Shown one piece after another: positions 1 to 9,024 of a stretch of DNA of 64,000 nt. The stretch is from Acidobacteriota bacterium. Its GTDB lineage: Bacteria; Acidobacteriota; Terriglobia; Bryobacterales; Bryobacteraceae. The DNA lies in the NCBI GenBank assembly GCA_018268935.1, contig JAFDVS010000059.1, positions 72,253 through 136,252 on the forward strand, read 5' to 3'. The stretch's first letter is position 1; every line of letters starts with the position of its first letter. Under the pieces are notes generated by a model. It saw only the letters and a list, made by a program, of their open reading frames with translations, searched no databases and was not told the origin of the DNA. A program made the translations under genes and the position numbers.

Positions 1-1416
1 ATGAAGGCGTCGCTGGTGTCGCGCGAGGTGATCGCCGATTCGATTGAGCTGACGGCGCGCGGGTATATGTTCGACGGCATCGTGGCGCTGGTGGCTTGCG
101 ATAAGACCATTCCGGCGGCGGCGATGGCGCTGTTGCGGCTGAATGTGCCAGGGCTCATTTTGTATGGCGGCTCGATCATGCCGGGCAAATACAAAGGCCG
201 CGACCTGACGATTCAGGATGTGTTTGAGGCGGTGGGCGCGAACGCGGCGGGGCGCATTTCGAACGAGGAATTACTGGCGATTGAGGATCATGCCTGTCCG
301 GGCGCGGGCGCATGCGGCGGGCAGTTCACGGCGAACACGATGGCGACGGTGATGGAGATCATCGGGCTTTCGCCGTTCGGCAGTGCGTCGGTGCCGCAGG
401 TGGATCCGCGCAAGTTCGATATTTGCGTGGAAGCGGGCAAGTGGATGATGAACGCGGTGGGGAAGGATTTGAAGCCGCGGGATATCTGCACGCGGGCGGC
501 GTTTGAGAACGCGATTGCGTCGGTGGCGGCATCGGGCGGATCAACGAACGCGGTGCTGCATTTGTTGGCGATGGCTCGCGAGGCCGGGGTTCCGTTGCAG
601 ATTGAGGATTTTCAGACGATCAGCCAGCGGACCCCGTTGCTGGTGGATTTGAAGCCGGCGGGCAAGTATGTCGCGGTAGACGTGGATACGGCAGGGGGCA
701 TTCCGGTGATCGCCAAGCGGCTGCTGGATGGCGGCTACGTGGATACATCGTGCCTGACGGTGACGGGAAAGACGTTCGGCGAAGAGGCTTCGCAGGCGCA
801 GGAGACGCCGGGGCAGGACGTGATCAAGCCGCTGAGCGCGCCGATCAAGTCGACGGGCGGGCTGGTGATTCTGCGCGGCTCGCTGGCGCCGGAAGGCTGT
901 GTGCTGAAGGTGACGGGGATTGAGCGCAAAGGGCAGCGGGGGCCGGCGCGCGTGTTCAATTGCGAAGAAGAAGCGATGCATGCGGTGACGGGCGGGAAGA
1001 TTCAGGCGGGCGATATCGTGGTGATCCGCTATGAGGGGCCGCGAGGCGGACCGGGCATGCGGGAGATGTTGGGCGTGACGGGTGCGATCGTTGGAGCGGG
1101 GCTTTCCGATTCCGTGGCGCTGGTGACGGACGGGCGGTTCAGCGGCGCGACGCGCGGCTTCATGGTGGGGCATGTGGCTCCGGAAGCGGCGAACGGCGGG
1201 CCGATCGCGGCATTGCGGGAAGGCGATGTGGTGAACATCGATATCGCCAAGGCGACGATTGACATTGAGGTTCCGGCGGAAGAGATCGCGGCGCGGATGA
1301 AGGAATGGGTAGCGCCGGCGCCTCGCTATGAGACAGGCGTGTTTGCCAAGTATTGCGCTACTGTTTCATCGGCGTCGGAAGGTGCGGTGACGTTCCGGCC
1401 GCGGCAGGGCGTTTGA
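1..1416 (+). CDS. ilvD: Dihydroxy-acid dehydratase, 3' part (5' end outside window)
   Basis: Dehydrates 2,3-dihydroxy-3-methylvalerate and 2,3-dihydroxyisovalerate in isoleucine and valine synthesis, using an Fe-S cluster. The 471 visible residues carry IlvD/Edd family signatures: an ACDKTIPAA motif near residue 32, CPGAGACGGQFTANTMA near residue 98, ASGGSTNAVLHLLAM near 178, and a C-terminal VTDGRFSGATRGFMVGHV block. The family is normally about 550-570 residues, and the first visible residues (SLVSREVIADSIEL) match a position about 90 residues into such enzymes, so the real start lies left of the window; the ATG at base 1 is an internal Met. The 3' end overlaps the convergent histidine kinase gene by 59 bases. 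A second IlvD/Edd paralogue lies at 54066-55850. Confidence 0.93.
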   Translation: MKASLVSREVIADSIELTARGYMFDGIVALVACDKTIPAAAMALLRLNVPGLILYGGSIMPGKYKGRDLTIQDVFEAVGANAAGRISNEELLAIEDHACPGAGACGGQFTANTMATVMEIIGLSPFGSASVPQVDPRKFDICVEAGKWMMNAVGKDLKPRDICTRAAFENAIASVAASGGSTNAVLHLLAMAREAGVPLQIEDFQTISQRTPLLVDLKPAGKYVAVDVDTAGGIPVIAKRLLDGGYVDTSCLTVTGKTFGEEASQAQETPGQDVIKPLSAPIKSTGGLVILRGSLAPEGCVLKVTGIERKGQRGPARVFNCEEEAMHAVTGGKIQAGDIVVIRYEGPRGGPGMREMLGVTGAIVGAGLSDSVALVTDGRFSGATRGFMVGHVAPEAANGGPIAALREGDVVNIDIAKATIDIEVPAEEIAARMKEWVAPAPRYETGVFAKYCATVSSASEGAVTFRPRQGV

Positions 1417-4195
1417 TCCAGCGCTCCAATACGGAAAGCAATTCCTGGCGGTTGACGGGCTTGGTGAGGTAGTCATCCATGCCGGAGGCGATACAGCGTT
1501 CGCGGTCGCCTTCCATGGCGTGGGCGGTCATGGCGATGATGGGGATGTGCTGGCCTTTCTTTTCGTTTTTGCGGATCTGGAGGGTGGCGCTATAGCCGTC
1601 GAGGACGGGCATCTGGCAATCCATGAGGATGGCGTCGAAGGTGGTGGCGGCGAGGTGTTCGAGGGCCTCGAGGCCATTCTCGGCGATGGCATACTCGAAG
1701 CCGCCGCGCTCCACGAGGCGGCTGGCCACCTTCTGATTGACGGAGTTGTCCTCAACGATGAGAACGCGCGGGCGGCGGGAGCCATTGGCGGCTGGGGGTT
1801 TGGCCGGTTGAATGGCCGGTAGCGGAGTGGTGGCATTGCGGCGCGCACGAACGAGCGGGATTTGAAACCCGAAGACCGAGCCGATGCCTTCGGCGCTGCG
1901 CATGCCGATCTCGCCGCCGAGAGCGGACACAATCTTCTTGCAGACCGCCAAGCCGATGCCGGTGCCGCCATGGCGGCGGGTGAGGCTGGAATCGGCCTGG
2001 GTGAAGGGCTCAAAGATGTGTGTCTGGAGCTCTTCGGGGACACCGATGCCGGTGTCGCTGACTTCAAAGCGGAACTGCATTCCTTCGGTGGTTTTTTCCT
2101 TGCCCATGAGAGCAACGCGAATGCTGCCGCGGTGAGTGAACTTGATGGCGTTGTTGAGGAGTTGGGTGAGGACCTGGGAGATACGGGCGGGGTCGCCGGT
2201 GTACATTTCTTTGGCGAGGGGATCGACGTAAAGGGACATCTGGAGGCCGCGATCGGCGCCACGCTGCTGGTGAGAATTGAAGACACCCTCGATGAGAGTT
2301 GCGGGGACAAACTCGACGCGGGCGGTTTCCGATTCGCCGCCATCGCCGGGGGCGAAGGTGAGCATGTCATTCATGAGGGAGAGCAGGGCGCCGGCCGAAT
2401 CCTGGGCAAGTTGTACGCGGCGGAGTTGCTCATCGGTGAGGGTACTTTCCTGGAGTATGGCGAGCATGCCCATCAGCCCGTTCATGGGGGTGCGGATCTC
2501 ATGGCTGATGTTGGTGAGGAAGGCGGTTTTGGCGTGGTTGGCCTCTTCGGCGCGGGTTTTGGCGAGCTTCAGGTCGGTGGCTTTCTGCTTCAATTCGCCG
2601 AAGAGGCGGGTGAGTTCGTCATTGAGGCGGACGCGCTCATCGAGCGATTCGCGCATGCCGCGGTAGGACTCGGCCATGCCGGCGGACATGATTTCGAGGT
2701 GGAGGGCAAGGCCTTCGATCTCGCGGGGGGCGCCCACGGGGAGTTGCATGCGAATGGGCTGAGGCTCGTCCATGGGCATGGTGCGCAGTTTGGCGATGAC
2801 GGCTTCGATAGGAGCGTTGACAAAGTTGCCGGTGAAGTGAACCAGCGTCATGGCGAGGAGGATGGCGAGGAGCGTCCAGAGCGCGGTTTGGCGATACTCT
2901 CTGGCGGTGGCGTTCCAGAACTGCCCAATGGGGCGAAGGACGAGAAGCTTCCAGCCGTAGGATTCGAGAGAGGCCATCCGGGACAGATAACGCCGCTCAT
3001 CCTGAATGGAGGCGAGTGTGGGGGCACTGACCGGATCGAGGGCGGTCAGACCGCTGCCGGGGCTGGCGAAGACGGTGTTTCCCTTTTGGTCGATGAGGAC
3101 GGCCAACACCTTTTCGTGATGTTCCAGGGATTCGGTCCAATCGAGGAATTTCTGCAGATTGAGTGAGCCTTCGACGACGCCGACGAAGCGGCCGGCGGAG
3201 TCTCGGACGGGGGCGCTGACGGCGACAATGGGATCGGCGCCGAAGCCTCTTCCCTGGAAGGCGGCGGAAACGAAAGCCTTGCCGGTGAGTTTGGGGACCT
3301 GGAAGTAGTCGCGCTCGGTGACATAGACGCCGGCAGCGGGGAGACTCTTGCCTTCGCGGTCGTAGAGGGGGTGGGAGGCTTCGATCCGGCCGTCGGGGCC
3401 GGCAAAGACCATGGTGAGCATGCCGCTGTAGATCTGGCTGTGGCGAGCGAGCAGATCGCCGGCGAGTTGCGGCTGTTTCCATACGCCTTCCATGGCGGCG
3501 GCGGCGGTGAGGACGGCAGAACGGTGGAGCGACAGATAGGCATCGAGTTCGCGCACACCCTGGCGGGACAACTCCTCCAAGCGCTGGAGGGTGAGTGTTT
3601 TCTGGCGCGCTTCGGCTTGCCTGGCCTGCTGCATGGTGAGGAAGGCGAAAGGAGCGATGGCGGCAACGATCATGCCGCTGAGCATCTGGAGGCGGATGGT
3701 ACGGACGTGGGACAGTTCGAGGCGGTGGCCCCACAATTCCCGTTCGCCAAGGAGGCTGAGGAGGAGGACGGCGGCGGCGACGTTGAGCAGAGATTGGAAG
3801 GGCCCTTTGAGGAGATTCGCCCAGGCGAGGATGTGATGCGAGGGAAGAGCGAAATAGAAGCCAGTGGCGAGGAGAGGGCAGGCGAGGGCGGCCCAGAAGA
3901 CGCCTTCCCCGTGTTGCCACGATTTGCCGCGGCGGGCGACGAAGCCGACGAGGGCCGCTTCGGCGACGGAGGTGACGAGCGACAGCCAATGATCCTCGTA
4001 CCACTGCGCGGGGACCTGGGAGATGACAGCGGCGAGCATGCCCTCCACGGGGCCGAGAGCGAGCGTTGCGAGGATGGGGAAGAGGCCACCCCAATAGAGG
4101 TAGACGCCCTCGTGCAGAGTATACGGGAGCAGGTTGCAGAGCAGACCACAGAAGCCAGCGAGCACGGCCAGTTGCAGTTCGCGATTTGCGCGCAT
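1358..4195 (-). CDS. Membrane-bound hybrid sensor histidine kinase with C-terminal receiver
   Basis: Inner-membrane sensor kinase of about 945 residues. In order: five or six hydrophobic segments in the first ~200 residues, a periplasmic Cache-like sensor region (about 210-430), another membrane helix (ALWTLLAILLAMTLVHF), a HAMP-like linker and coiled coil, a HisKA domain with phospho-accepting His in NISHEIRTPMNG (about 565), a HATPase domain (N box LLNNAIKF, G boxes DTGIGVP and HGGTGIGLAV), and a receiver (VLIVEDN, phospho-acceptor Asp in LMDCQMPVLDG about 859, KP in LTKPV). I chose the ATG at 4195 because GGAG lies five bases upstream; a GTG at 4259-4261 would add 22 residues. No separate response regulator is adjacent, so phosphotransfer partners are unknown. 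Its last 19 codons lie antisense to the end of ilvD. Confidence 0.9.
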   Translation of the reverse strand: MRANRELQLAVLAGFCGLLCNLLPYTLHEGVYLYWGGLFPILATLALGPVEGMLAAVISQVPAQWYEDHWLSLVTSVAEAALVGFVARRGKSWQHGEGVFWAALACPLLATGFYFALPSHHILAWANLLKGPFQSLLNVAAAVLLLSLLGERELWGHRLELSHVRTIRLQMLSGMIVAAIAPFAFLTMQQARQAEARQKTLTLQRLEELSRQGVRELDAYLSLHRSAVLTAAAAMEGVWKQPQLAGDLLARHSQIYSGMLTMVFAGPDGRIEASHPLYDREGKSLPAAGVYVTERDYFQVPKLTGKAFVSAAFQGRGFGADPIVAVSAPVRDSAGRFVGVVEGSLNLQKFLDWTESLEHHEKVLAVLIDQKGNTVFASPGSGLTALDPVSAPTLASIQDERRYLSRMASLESYGWKLLVLRPIGQFWNATAREYRQTALWTLLAILLAMTLVHFTGNFVNAPIEAVIAKLRTMPMDEPQPIRMQLPVGAPREIEGLALHLEIMSAGMAESYRGMRESLDERVRLNDELTRLFGELKQKATDLKLAKTRAEEANHAKTAFLTNISHEIRTPMNGLMGMLAILQESTLTDEQLRRVQLAQDSAGALLSLMNDMLTFAPGDGGESETARVEFVPATLIEGVFNSHQQRGADRGLQMSLYVDPLAKEMYTGDPARISQVLTQLLNNAIKFTHRGSIRVALMGKEKTTEGMQFRFEVSDTGIGVPEELQTHIFEPFTQADSSLTRRHGGTGIGLAVCKKIVSALGGEIGMRSAEGIGSVFGFQIPLVRARRNATTPLPAIQPAKPPAANGSRRPRVLIVEDNSVNQKVASRLVERGGFEYAIAENGLEALEHLAATTFDAILMDCQMPVLDGYSATLQIRKNEKKGQHIPIIAMTAHAMEGDRERCIASGMDDYLTKPVNRQELLSVLERWIKRPAAAGTSPHLPTPMKQ

Positions 4196-4321
4196 CGACA
4201 CTCCGCTTATCTCATCGGTGTAGATGGCCGGATATTGCAACGCCTGTGGCGCCGGGTTCACTCAACCGACCGCCTGGTGACGGGCGAGGCTTCAGAAGAT
4301 TCCGTGAGTTACGGCGCCGCG

Positions 4322-5029
4322 ATGACATGGAACGTGAACTGCAATGGCAAAGGCATGATTCTCTTACTTTCTTTTTTGCTGCTGCCGGTGATTACATTTG
4401 CGGAGGATTTCCATTACAGCTTCGGAGCGCGGGCGGGATTTCTGACGAATTCCCGAGACAATAACAGCGGATCGGTGCAGAACGGGCAAAACATCACGGT
4501 GACGGCGGGAGACGGGCAGCGGTACATCTTTGGGCCTACGTTTGAGGTGGGGATTCGCGATCATTTTGCGATCGAGTTCAGCCCGACGTTCCGGCGGGAG
4601 GGCGCTACGTTTTATTCCAACGCATTCTCGACGGTGATTCCGGGGCTGCCGGTGGGAGGAGTAGCTTTGCTGTCGCAGTTCAACCGATTCACGACGAGCA
4701 CGTGGGACCTGCCGGTGTTGGGGAAGTATTACTTCGGGAAGAGGGAAGCGCGGATCCGGCCGTTTCTGGGAGTGGGGGTGAGCGCGGCGCGGCACAACCG
4801 GTCGGCGGAGACGTACAGCCAGCTACAGACGGACGGTGGGGAACGGCGGGCGCAGGCGTTTCGCAATCAGAGTGTGAACTGGGGCATTGGGCCGGTGGCG
4901 GGGGCGGGCGTGAGCATTCGCAGCGGGCGTTTTTCGATTGTGCCGGAGTTCCGTTATTTGCGGGATGGGAAGCAAGGGTATCCGGGGGTGCGGGATAGGG
5001 CGGAAATATTTTTGGGCTTCCGGTTCTGA
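4322..5029 (+). CDS. Outer-membrane beta-barrel protein (porin-family-like)
   Basis: About 235 residues. A short N-terminal region is followed by a hydrophobic signal peptide (MILLLSFLLLPVITFAEDF), then alternating polar and aromatic strands (FGARAGFLTNS, FEVGIRDHFAIEFSPTF, PVLGKYYF, PFLGVGVSAA, IGPVAGAGVSI, FSIVPEFRYL) ending in FLGFRF, a terminal Phe typical of barrel proteins inserted in the outer membrane. This is the OmpA-like/porin family barrel pattern with no enzymatic motif. The frame is open far upstream, but that part is antisense to the histidine kinase. Starts at 4322 or 4355 (Met directly before the hydrophobic stretch) are both possible; neither has a strong ribosome site. Divergent from the kinase gene. 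Confidence 0.72.
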   Translation: MTWNVNCNGKGMILLLSFLLLPVITFAEDFHYSFGARAGFLTNSRDNNSGSVQNGQNITVTAGDGQRYIFGPTFEVGIRDHFAIEFSPTFRREGATFYSNAFSTVIPGLPVGGVALLSQFNRFTTSTWDLPVLGKYYFGKREARIRPFLGVGVSAARHNRSAETYSQLQTDGGERRAQAFRNQSVNWGIGPVAGAGVSIRSGRFSIVPEFRYLRDGKQGYPGVRDRAEIFLGFRF

Positions 5030-5052
5030 AAGGATGGAGCTATCGTAGAGCC

Positions 5053-5667
5053 ATGGAACCCGATACTTCTCACGACCTCGACCTCGTTCCGGTGTTTGAG
5101 GCGCTTGGCACCGAAGCGGAGATGGAGGCGATAGCAATTCACAGCATTCTGCAGGCTAGCGAGATACAAGCGGTACTGGTTGGATCTTCGTCGCTGCCGA
5201 ATCTGCCATTTCAAGTGAAAGTTCCGCAAGACCAGGTGGAGCAGGCGCAAGCGTGCCTGAAGGAGGCAGCAGCGGCGGGACCCGCGGCGGCCGATGAGGC
5301 GCAGAGCACGGACATCCCACGGACTCCAGGGTTGGTGCGATCGAGCATTCCGATATTGCCGGCTCTGAATCTGGAGGAGTCGCTGACGTTTTACCAACTG
5401 ATGGGTTTTCCGGTGAAGTCGCGCAATGAGCAATACGCGATTCTGCATCGGGACAACGTACAGCTTCATCTAGCCGCGGCGAGCGGCAGCGTGGAGAACT
5501 CGGGGTGTTATTTGCACACGGGCGATGTTCAGGCGCTGCATGCCGAGTTCGCGGCAGCGGGGGTGGACAGGTTGGGGGATGTTGAAGACAAGCCGTGGAT
5601 GATGACGGAGTTTGAAGTGGTGGATCCGAGTGGGAATGTGGTGCGGTTTGGGCAGGCGATGAAGTAG
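5053..5667 (+). CDS. DUF2007-like domain fused to a VOC (glyoxalase/bleomycin-resistance) domain
   Basis: 204 residues with two parts. Residues about 8-75 resemble the DUF2007 'putative signal transducing' domain (VFEALGTEAEMEAIAIHSIL, then a VLVGSSS and VKVPQDQVEQAQACLKEA pattern). Residues about 95-204 form one VOC half: SIPILPALNLEESLTFYQLMG, AILHRDNVQLHL, GCYLHTGDVQALHAEFAAAG and VVDPSGNVVRFGQ. VOC proteins bind metals or small hydrophobic ligands, but a single half needs a dimer for a full site and the substrate cannot be read. GGAG lies about 13 bases before the ATG. It ends three bases before the convergent comEC stop. Confidence 0.75.
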   Translation: MEPDTSHDLDLVPVFEALGTEAEMEAIAIHSILQASEIQAVLVGSSSLPNLPFQVKVPQDQVEQAQACLKEAAAAGPAAADEAQSTDIPRTPGLVRSSIPILPALNLEESLTFYQLMGFPVKSRNEQYAILHRDNVQLHLAAASGSVENSGCYLHTGDVQALHAEFAAAGVDRLGDVEDKPWMMTEFEVVDPSGNVVRFGQAMK

Positions 5668-5670
5668 AAG

Positions 5671-8145
5671 CTAGAAATTTTGCCAGCGGCTGCTTTCCAC
5701 TTGTAGCCGCTGGCCGTTGGTGCGGAGGCGGATGAGGCCCCATTGATCGGTTCGGAAGACGGCAGTGTGGCGTTCGGCGAGGCGTTGGAGTACTTCTGCG
5801 TGCGGGTGGCGGAAGGGATTGTCTTGTCCGGCGGAGATGAGGGCGAAGGATGGTTGGACGGCGTCGAGGAGGAGATTGGAAGTGGATGTTTTGCTGCCGT
5901 GATGGCCGACCTTGAGCACGGTGGCGCGGGGGAGTGCATCGAGCATGGCGTGTTCGGCGAGACGTTCGGCATCGCCGGTGAGAAGGAATCGATGCGCGCC
6001 GTATTGAAGCGAAAGCACGAGGGAATCGTTGTTGGACGCGGTGTTGCGGGGCTGGTAGCCGGGGGCGGGGCTGAGGACATCGATGTTGACGCCTCCGATT
6101 TCACGGTGTTGGGAGCGGTGCATGGAGACGATGTTGATGGCGAGTTTCGCGGCCTGGCGTTGGAGCGTGCGCCAGACGGGGCTCTCGGGGGTGGCTCCGG
6201 TCCAGAGCTGGCGGGGACGGAAGTTGTCCATGACGGCCGGCAGTCCTTGGGCGTGGTCGTCGTGTTGGTGGGTGGAGACAGCGATGTCGATGCGGCGAAT
6301 GCCACGAGAGAGCAGGTAGGGCGTGACCACGTCTTCGCCGATTTCCATGCGTGAGGGCACGGGCCGTTTTCCGTAGACGGGGATGCCGCCCGCATCGACC
6401 ATCATCCACTTGCCATCGGGAAAGCCGATGAGCATGGCTTCGCCCTGGCCGACATCGAGCATGGTGAGTTCGAGCCATCCGGGTGAGGATTGCGGGGCGA
6501 AGGGGCGCCAGATGAGGATGGCAAGAAGCGCGAGCACCGGGACGAGCAGGATGCGTTTCCGGGTGACGGCGAGGAGGATCAGGGCGGCGAGAAATGCGGC
6601 AGCGAGCCAGTAGGGGGGATCGGGAACGCGCCAATTGGGCTCCCAGCGGGCGTGCCACGCGGCGACGGCGCCGGCGGCCCGGACGAGCGCTCCGGTGATC
6701 CACACGGGCCAGCCCCAGCTGGTGGCGACGGCAAGGAGGCCGGAAGGGACGGCGAAGGTGAGCAGCGGGGTGACGATGAGATTGGCGGTGACGCCGGAAA
6801 TCGACATGCGATGAAAGTAGACGATCATGGGCAGGGCGAGCCCGATCTGGATGGCGACGGAGACGAGCAGTGTTTCCCATATCCAGAAGAGTGCGGCGCC
6901 GGCGATTGCGATGAAGGCGTGGGAATAGCGGCGGGGGAGGCGGAAGAGCAGCCAGAATGTTTCGGCGATGAGGCGCATTTCGATGCGGAAGGCGGCGGCG
7001 CGCGGGAGCAGGTGAGCGTCTTTGGCTTCATCGCCGAGATCGGCCAGGCCGTGGCGAAGCGGGGTGGAAGTGGCCTCGACGGCGGGGACGGCGAGGGCTC
7101 CAAGGGCGAGGACGGAGAAGAAAGTGAGTTGGAAGCTGGCTTCGCTCACCTGTTGCGGCGCAGCGATCAGGAAGAGAAGCGCGATGGCAGCGAGGAGGTT
7201 GAGGAGCCGGCTGCGGCGGTGGAAGTAGCGTCCCACGGCGAACAGGGAATAGCCGGCGGCGGAGCGGAGCACGGGGGCTTGCCATCCGCACATTCCGGCG
7301 TAGATCCAGACGGCGGCAACGGTGACGGCGGTGACCCACCAGGAGTGGCGGGCGAAGAGGCGGAGGAGGAGGGCGATGGCCGCGGCGATTACGGTGACGT
7401 GGAGGCCCGAAACAACAATGGCATGATATGTTCCGGTGCGGCGGAACTCATCGGCCCAGGTGCGCTCCATGCGCGCGGTTTCGCCGACGAGGAGGGCTTC
7501 GAGCATGCCGAGCACGTAGCGGTCTGTGGAATAGAGGCGTTCGACGCGGCGAAGCAGGGCGACGCGCAAGTTGTAGAGGAGGTTCATGGCACGATTGCCG
7601 CAGGAACCGGCGAGTACGGAGATGGTGGCGGATGAAGAGATGGAGGCGGTCCAGTAGACGTTGCGGCGGGCGAGGTAGCCTTTGAAGTCGAACGAGCCGG
7701 GATTGCCGAAGTTGCGCGGTACGCGGATTCTGGCTTCGAATTCGACGATCTGGCCGTAGGTAAGTTGGAGCCCGAGGGTGTCATTGTCGGGGAGGTATTT
7801 GGTGACGCGGACGCGCGCGCCGGGTTCGAGTTCGAGGAGGAACTGGGCGCGGGATTCGGACATGGCGGGAGGTTCGACGACGCAGCCCCGGAGAAGCACG
7901 GTTTCACCGGATTCGGCGTCGAGTTCGGGTGGGGGGCCGGGGCGAAGGGTTGTCTCCGTGAGCACGCCGGCAGTGAGGGAGAGGAGGGGGAGGTAGTAGC
8001 GGCGATAGCGGCTTTTCCAGACGGCGAACAGGGTGAGGAAGAGGCTGAATATGAGAAGAGGCAGAGGGGTACCGGCGACGGGGGACACGAGGACTCCCGC
8101 GGCAAAGGCGATAGCCGGAATGAGGAGCGGATTGGCCCGGTACAC
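5671..8145 (-). CDS. comEC: ComEC/Rec2-family DNA internalisation protein
   Basis: Inner-membrane channel protein that carries single-stranded DNA into the cytoplasm during natural transformation. 824 residues, usual size for full-length ComEC. Hydrophobic N-terminal helices (IPAIAFAAGVLVSPV) lead into an OB-like DUF4131 region (about 30-190), the Competence membrane domain (about 235-500, including YHAIVVSGLHVTVIAA with the family's SGLH motif), and a C-terminal metallo-beta-lactamase-like domain (about 560-800) with the metal motif STHQHDDHAQG and later LLTGDAE and VGHHGS. The start is a GTG without a clear ribosome site. No other competence gene is in the window. Divergent from the molybdenum hydroxylase operon. 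Confidence 0.9.
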   Translation of the reverse strand: MYRANPLLIPAIAFAAGVLVSPVAGTPLPLLIFSLFLTLFAVWKSRYRRYYLPLLSLTAGVLTETTLRPGPPPELDAESGETVLLRGCVVEPPAMSESRAQFLLELEPGARVRVTKYLPDNDTLGLQLTYGQIVEFEARIRVPRNFGNPGSFDFKGYLARRNVYWTASISSSATISVLAGSCGNRAMNLLYNLRVALLRRVERLYSTDRYVLGMLEALLVGETARMERTWADEFRRTGTYHAIVVSGLHVTVIAAAIALLLRLFARHSWWVTAVTVAAVWIYAGMCGWQAPVLRSAAGYSLFAVGRYFHRRSRLLNLLAAIALLFLIAAPQQVSEASFQLTFFSVLALGALAVPAVEATSTPLRHGLADLGDEAKDAHLLPRAAAFRIEMRLIAETFWLLFRLPRRYSHAFIAIAGAALFWIWETLLVSVAIQIGLALPMIVYFHRMSISGVTANLIVTPLLTFAVPSGLLAVATSWGWPVWITGALVRAAGAVAAWHARWEPNWRVPDPPYWLAAAFLAALILLAVTRKRILLVPVLALLAILIWRPFAPQSSPGWLELTMLDVGQGEAMLIGFPDGKWMMVDAGGIPVYGKRPVPSRMEIGEDVVTPYLLSRGIRRIDIAVSTHQHDDHAQGLPAVMDNFRPRQLWTGATPESPVWRTLQRQAAKLAINIVSMHRSQHREIGGVNIDVLSPAPGYQPRNTASNNDSLVLSLQYGAHRFLLTGDAERLAEHAMLDALPRATVLKVGHHGSKTSTSNLLLDAVQPSFALISAGQDNPFRHPHAEVLQRLAERHTAVFRTDQWGLIRLRTNGQRLQVESSRWQNF

Positions 8146-8239
8146 CTATGTCGGTAGTGCGGATGGGCCGGGATTTTTCTCAGTGTTCGCGGAGGCGGGC
8201 CGGGGAGATGGGGGCGAGCGCTGGAGGGACGAGTACGCC

Positions 8240-8269
8240 TTGTTCGTTTTCGGTATCATCTGATATAGT
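8240..8269 (+). promoter_or_regulatory. Sigma-70-like promoter of the molybdenum hydroxylase operon
   Basis: TTGTTC at 8240-8245 and TATAGT at 8264-8269 with an 18-base spacer. It lies in the 228-base divergent gap between comEC and the Tat-exported iron-sulfur subunit gene and would give a leader of roughly 100 bases. Motif inspection only. Confidence 0.5.
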
Positions 8270-8373
8270 CAGTTATCTTTACGGCCTTGTATGAGTGACC
8301 GGTCGTGTCGCTGCACTCCCGCGAGACACGAGCCGGAAGGGAAGAAAGAAGACACGAAAGGACGGTGTCAGCA

Positions 8374-9024
8374 GTGAGTAAGCACCACGACGAACTGGAC
8401 GAGAAAGCTCCACCGAAAGGCGGGTTTTCACGCCGCGGATTCTTCCGTGGCGTGGGCGTTACCAGCGGCGCTATTGGAAGCGCACTCCTGGGTGAACAGG
8501 AAGCGGAAGCGGCACAGGCAGGGGGGGCCAAGCAGGGTCCCGGAGCGGTGCCGGTTGCGTTGAATATCAACGGCAAGGTACATAACCTGAATATCGAGCC
8601 GCGGGTGACCCTGCTCGATGCCTGCCGCAATCATTTAGACATTACGGGCGCAAAGCGCGTGTGCGATAAGGGCACATGCGGTGCGTGCACGATGATCGCC
8701 AACGGCAAAGTGATTTACTCGTGCACGACACTGGCGATTGACGCACAGGGTAAGCAGATCCAGACGATTGAAGGGATCGCGGTGAATGGACGGCCGCATC
8801 CGTTGAGCACAGCGTTTGTGAACAACGATGGACAGCAGTGCGGCTACTGTACGCCGGGCTTTGTGATGGCGGCGAAGGGCTTTTTGGATAAGAATCCGAA
8901 CCCGACGTATGACCAGGTGAAAGCCGGTTTGGGCGGCAATCTGTGCCGGTGCGGCACCTACGTAGGTGTCCGGAAGGCAGTTCTTGAAGCCGCGAAAGCG
9001 ATGAAGGGAGGCAAGAATGCCTAA
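8374..9024 (+). CDS. Tat-exported [2Fe-2S] subunit of an aldehyde oxidoreductase/xanthine dehydrogenase-family enzyme (PaoA-like)
   Basis: Electron-transfer subunit with two [2Fe-2S] clusters. The N-terminus has a twin-arginine signal (FSRRGFFRGVGV, then a small-residue stretch), so the complex should be moved folded to the periplasm. The plant-type cluster shows KRVCDKGTCGACTM plus a later YSC; the C-terminal helical domain shows QQCGYCTPGF and GGNLCRCGTY. This layout matches E. coli PaoA. The frame is open to 8305; I prefer the GTG at 8374 because AAAGGA lies 11 bases upstream and the protein then begins MSKHHDELDEK; GTG at 8365 is an alternative. It overlaps the large-subunit gene by eight bases, implying coupled translation. 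Confidence 0.88.
   Translation: MSKHHDELDEKAPPKGGFSRRGFFRGVGVTSGAIGSALLGEQEAEAAQAGGAKQGPGAVPVALNINGKVHNLNIEPRVTLLDACRNHLDITGAKRVCDKGTCGACTMIANGKVIYSCTTLAIDAQGKQIQTIEGIAVNGRPHPLSTAFVNNDGQQCGYCTPGFVMAAKGFLDKNPNPTYDQVKAGLGGNLCRCGTYVGVRKAVLEAAKAMKGGKNA

Noticed and set aside
1862..3166. Plus-strand open frame of 434 codons opposite the histidine kinase
   Set aside because: Gly/Glu/Ala-rich shadow without any domain signal.
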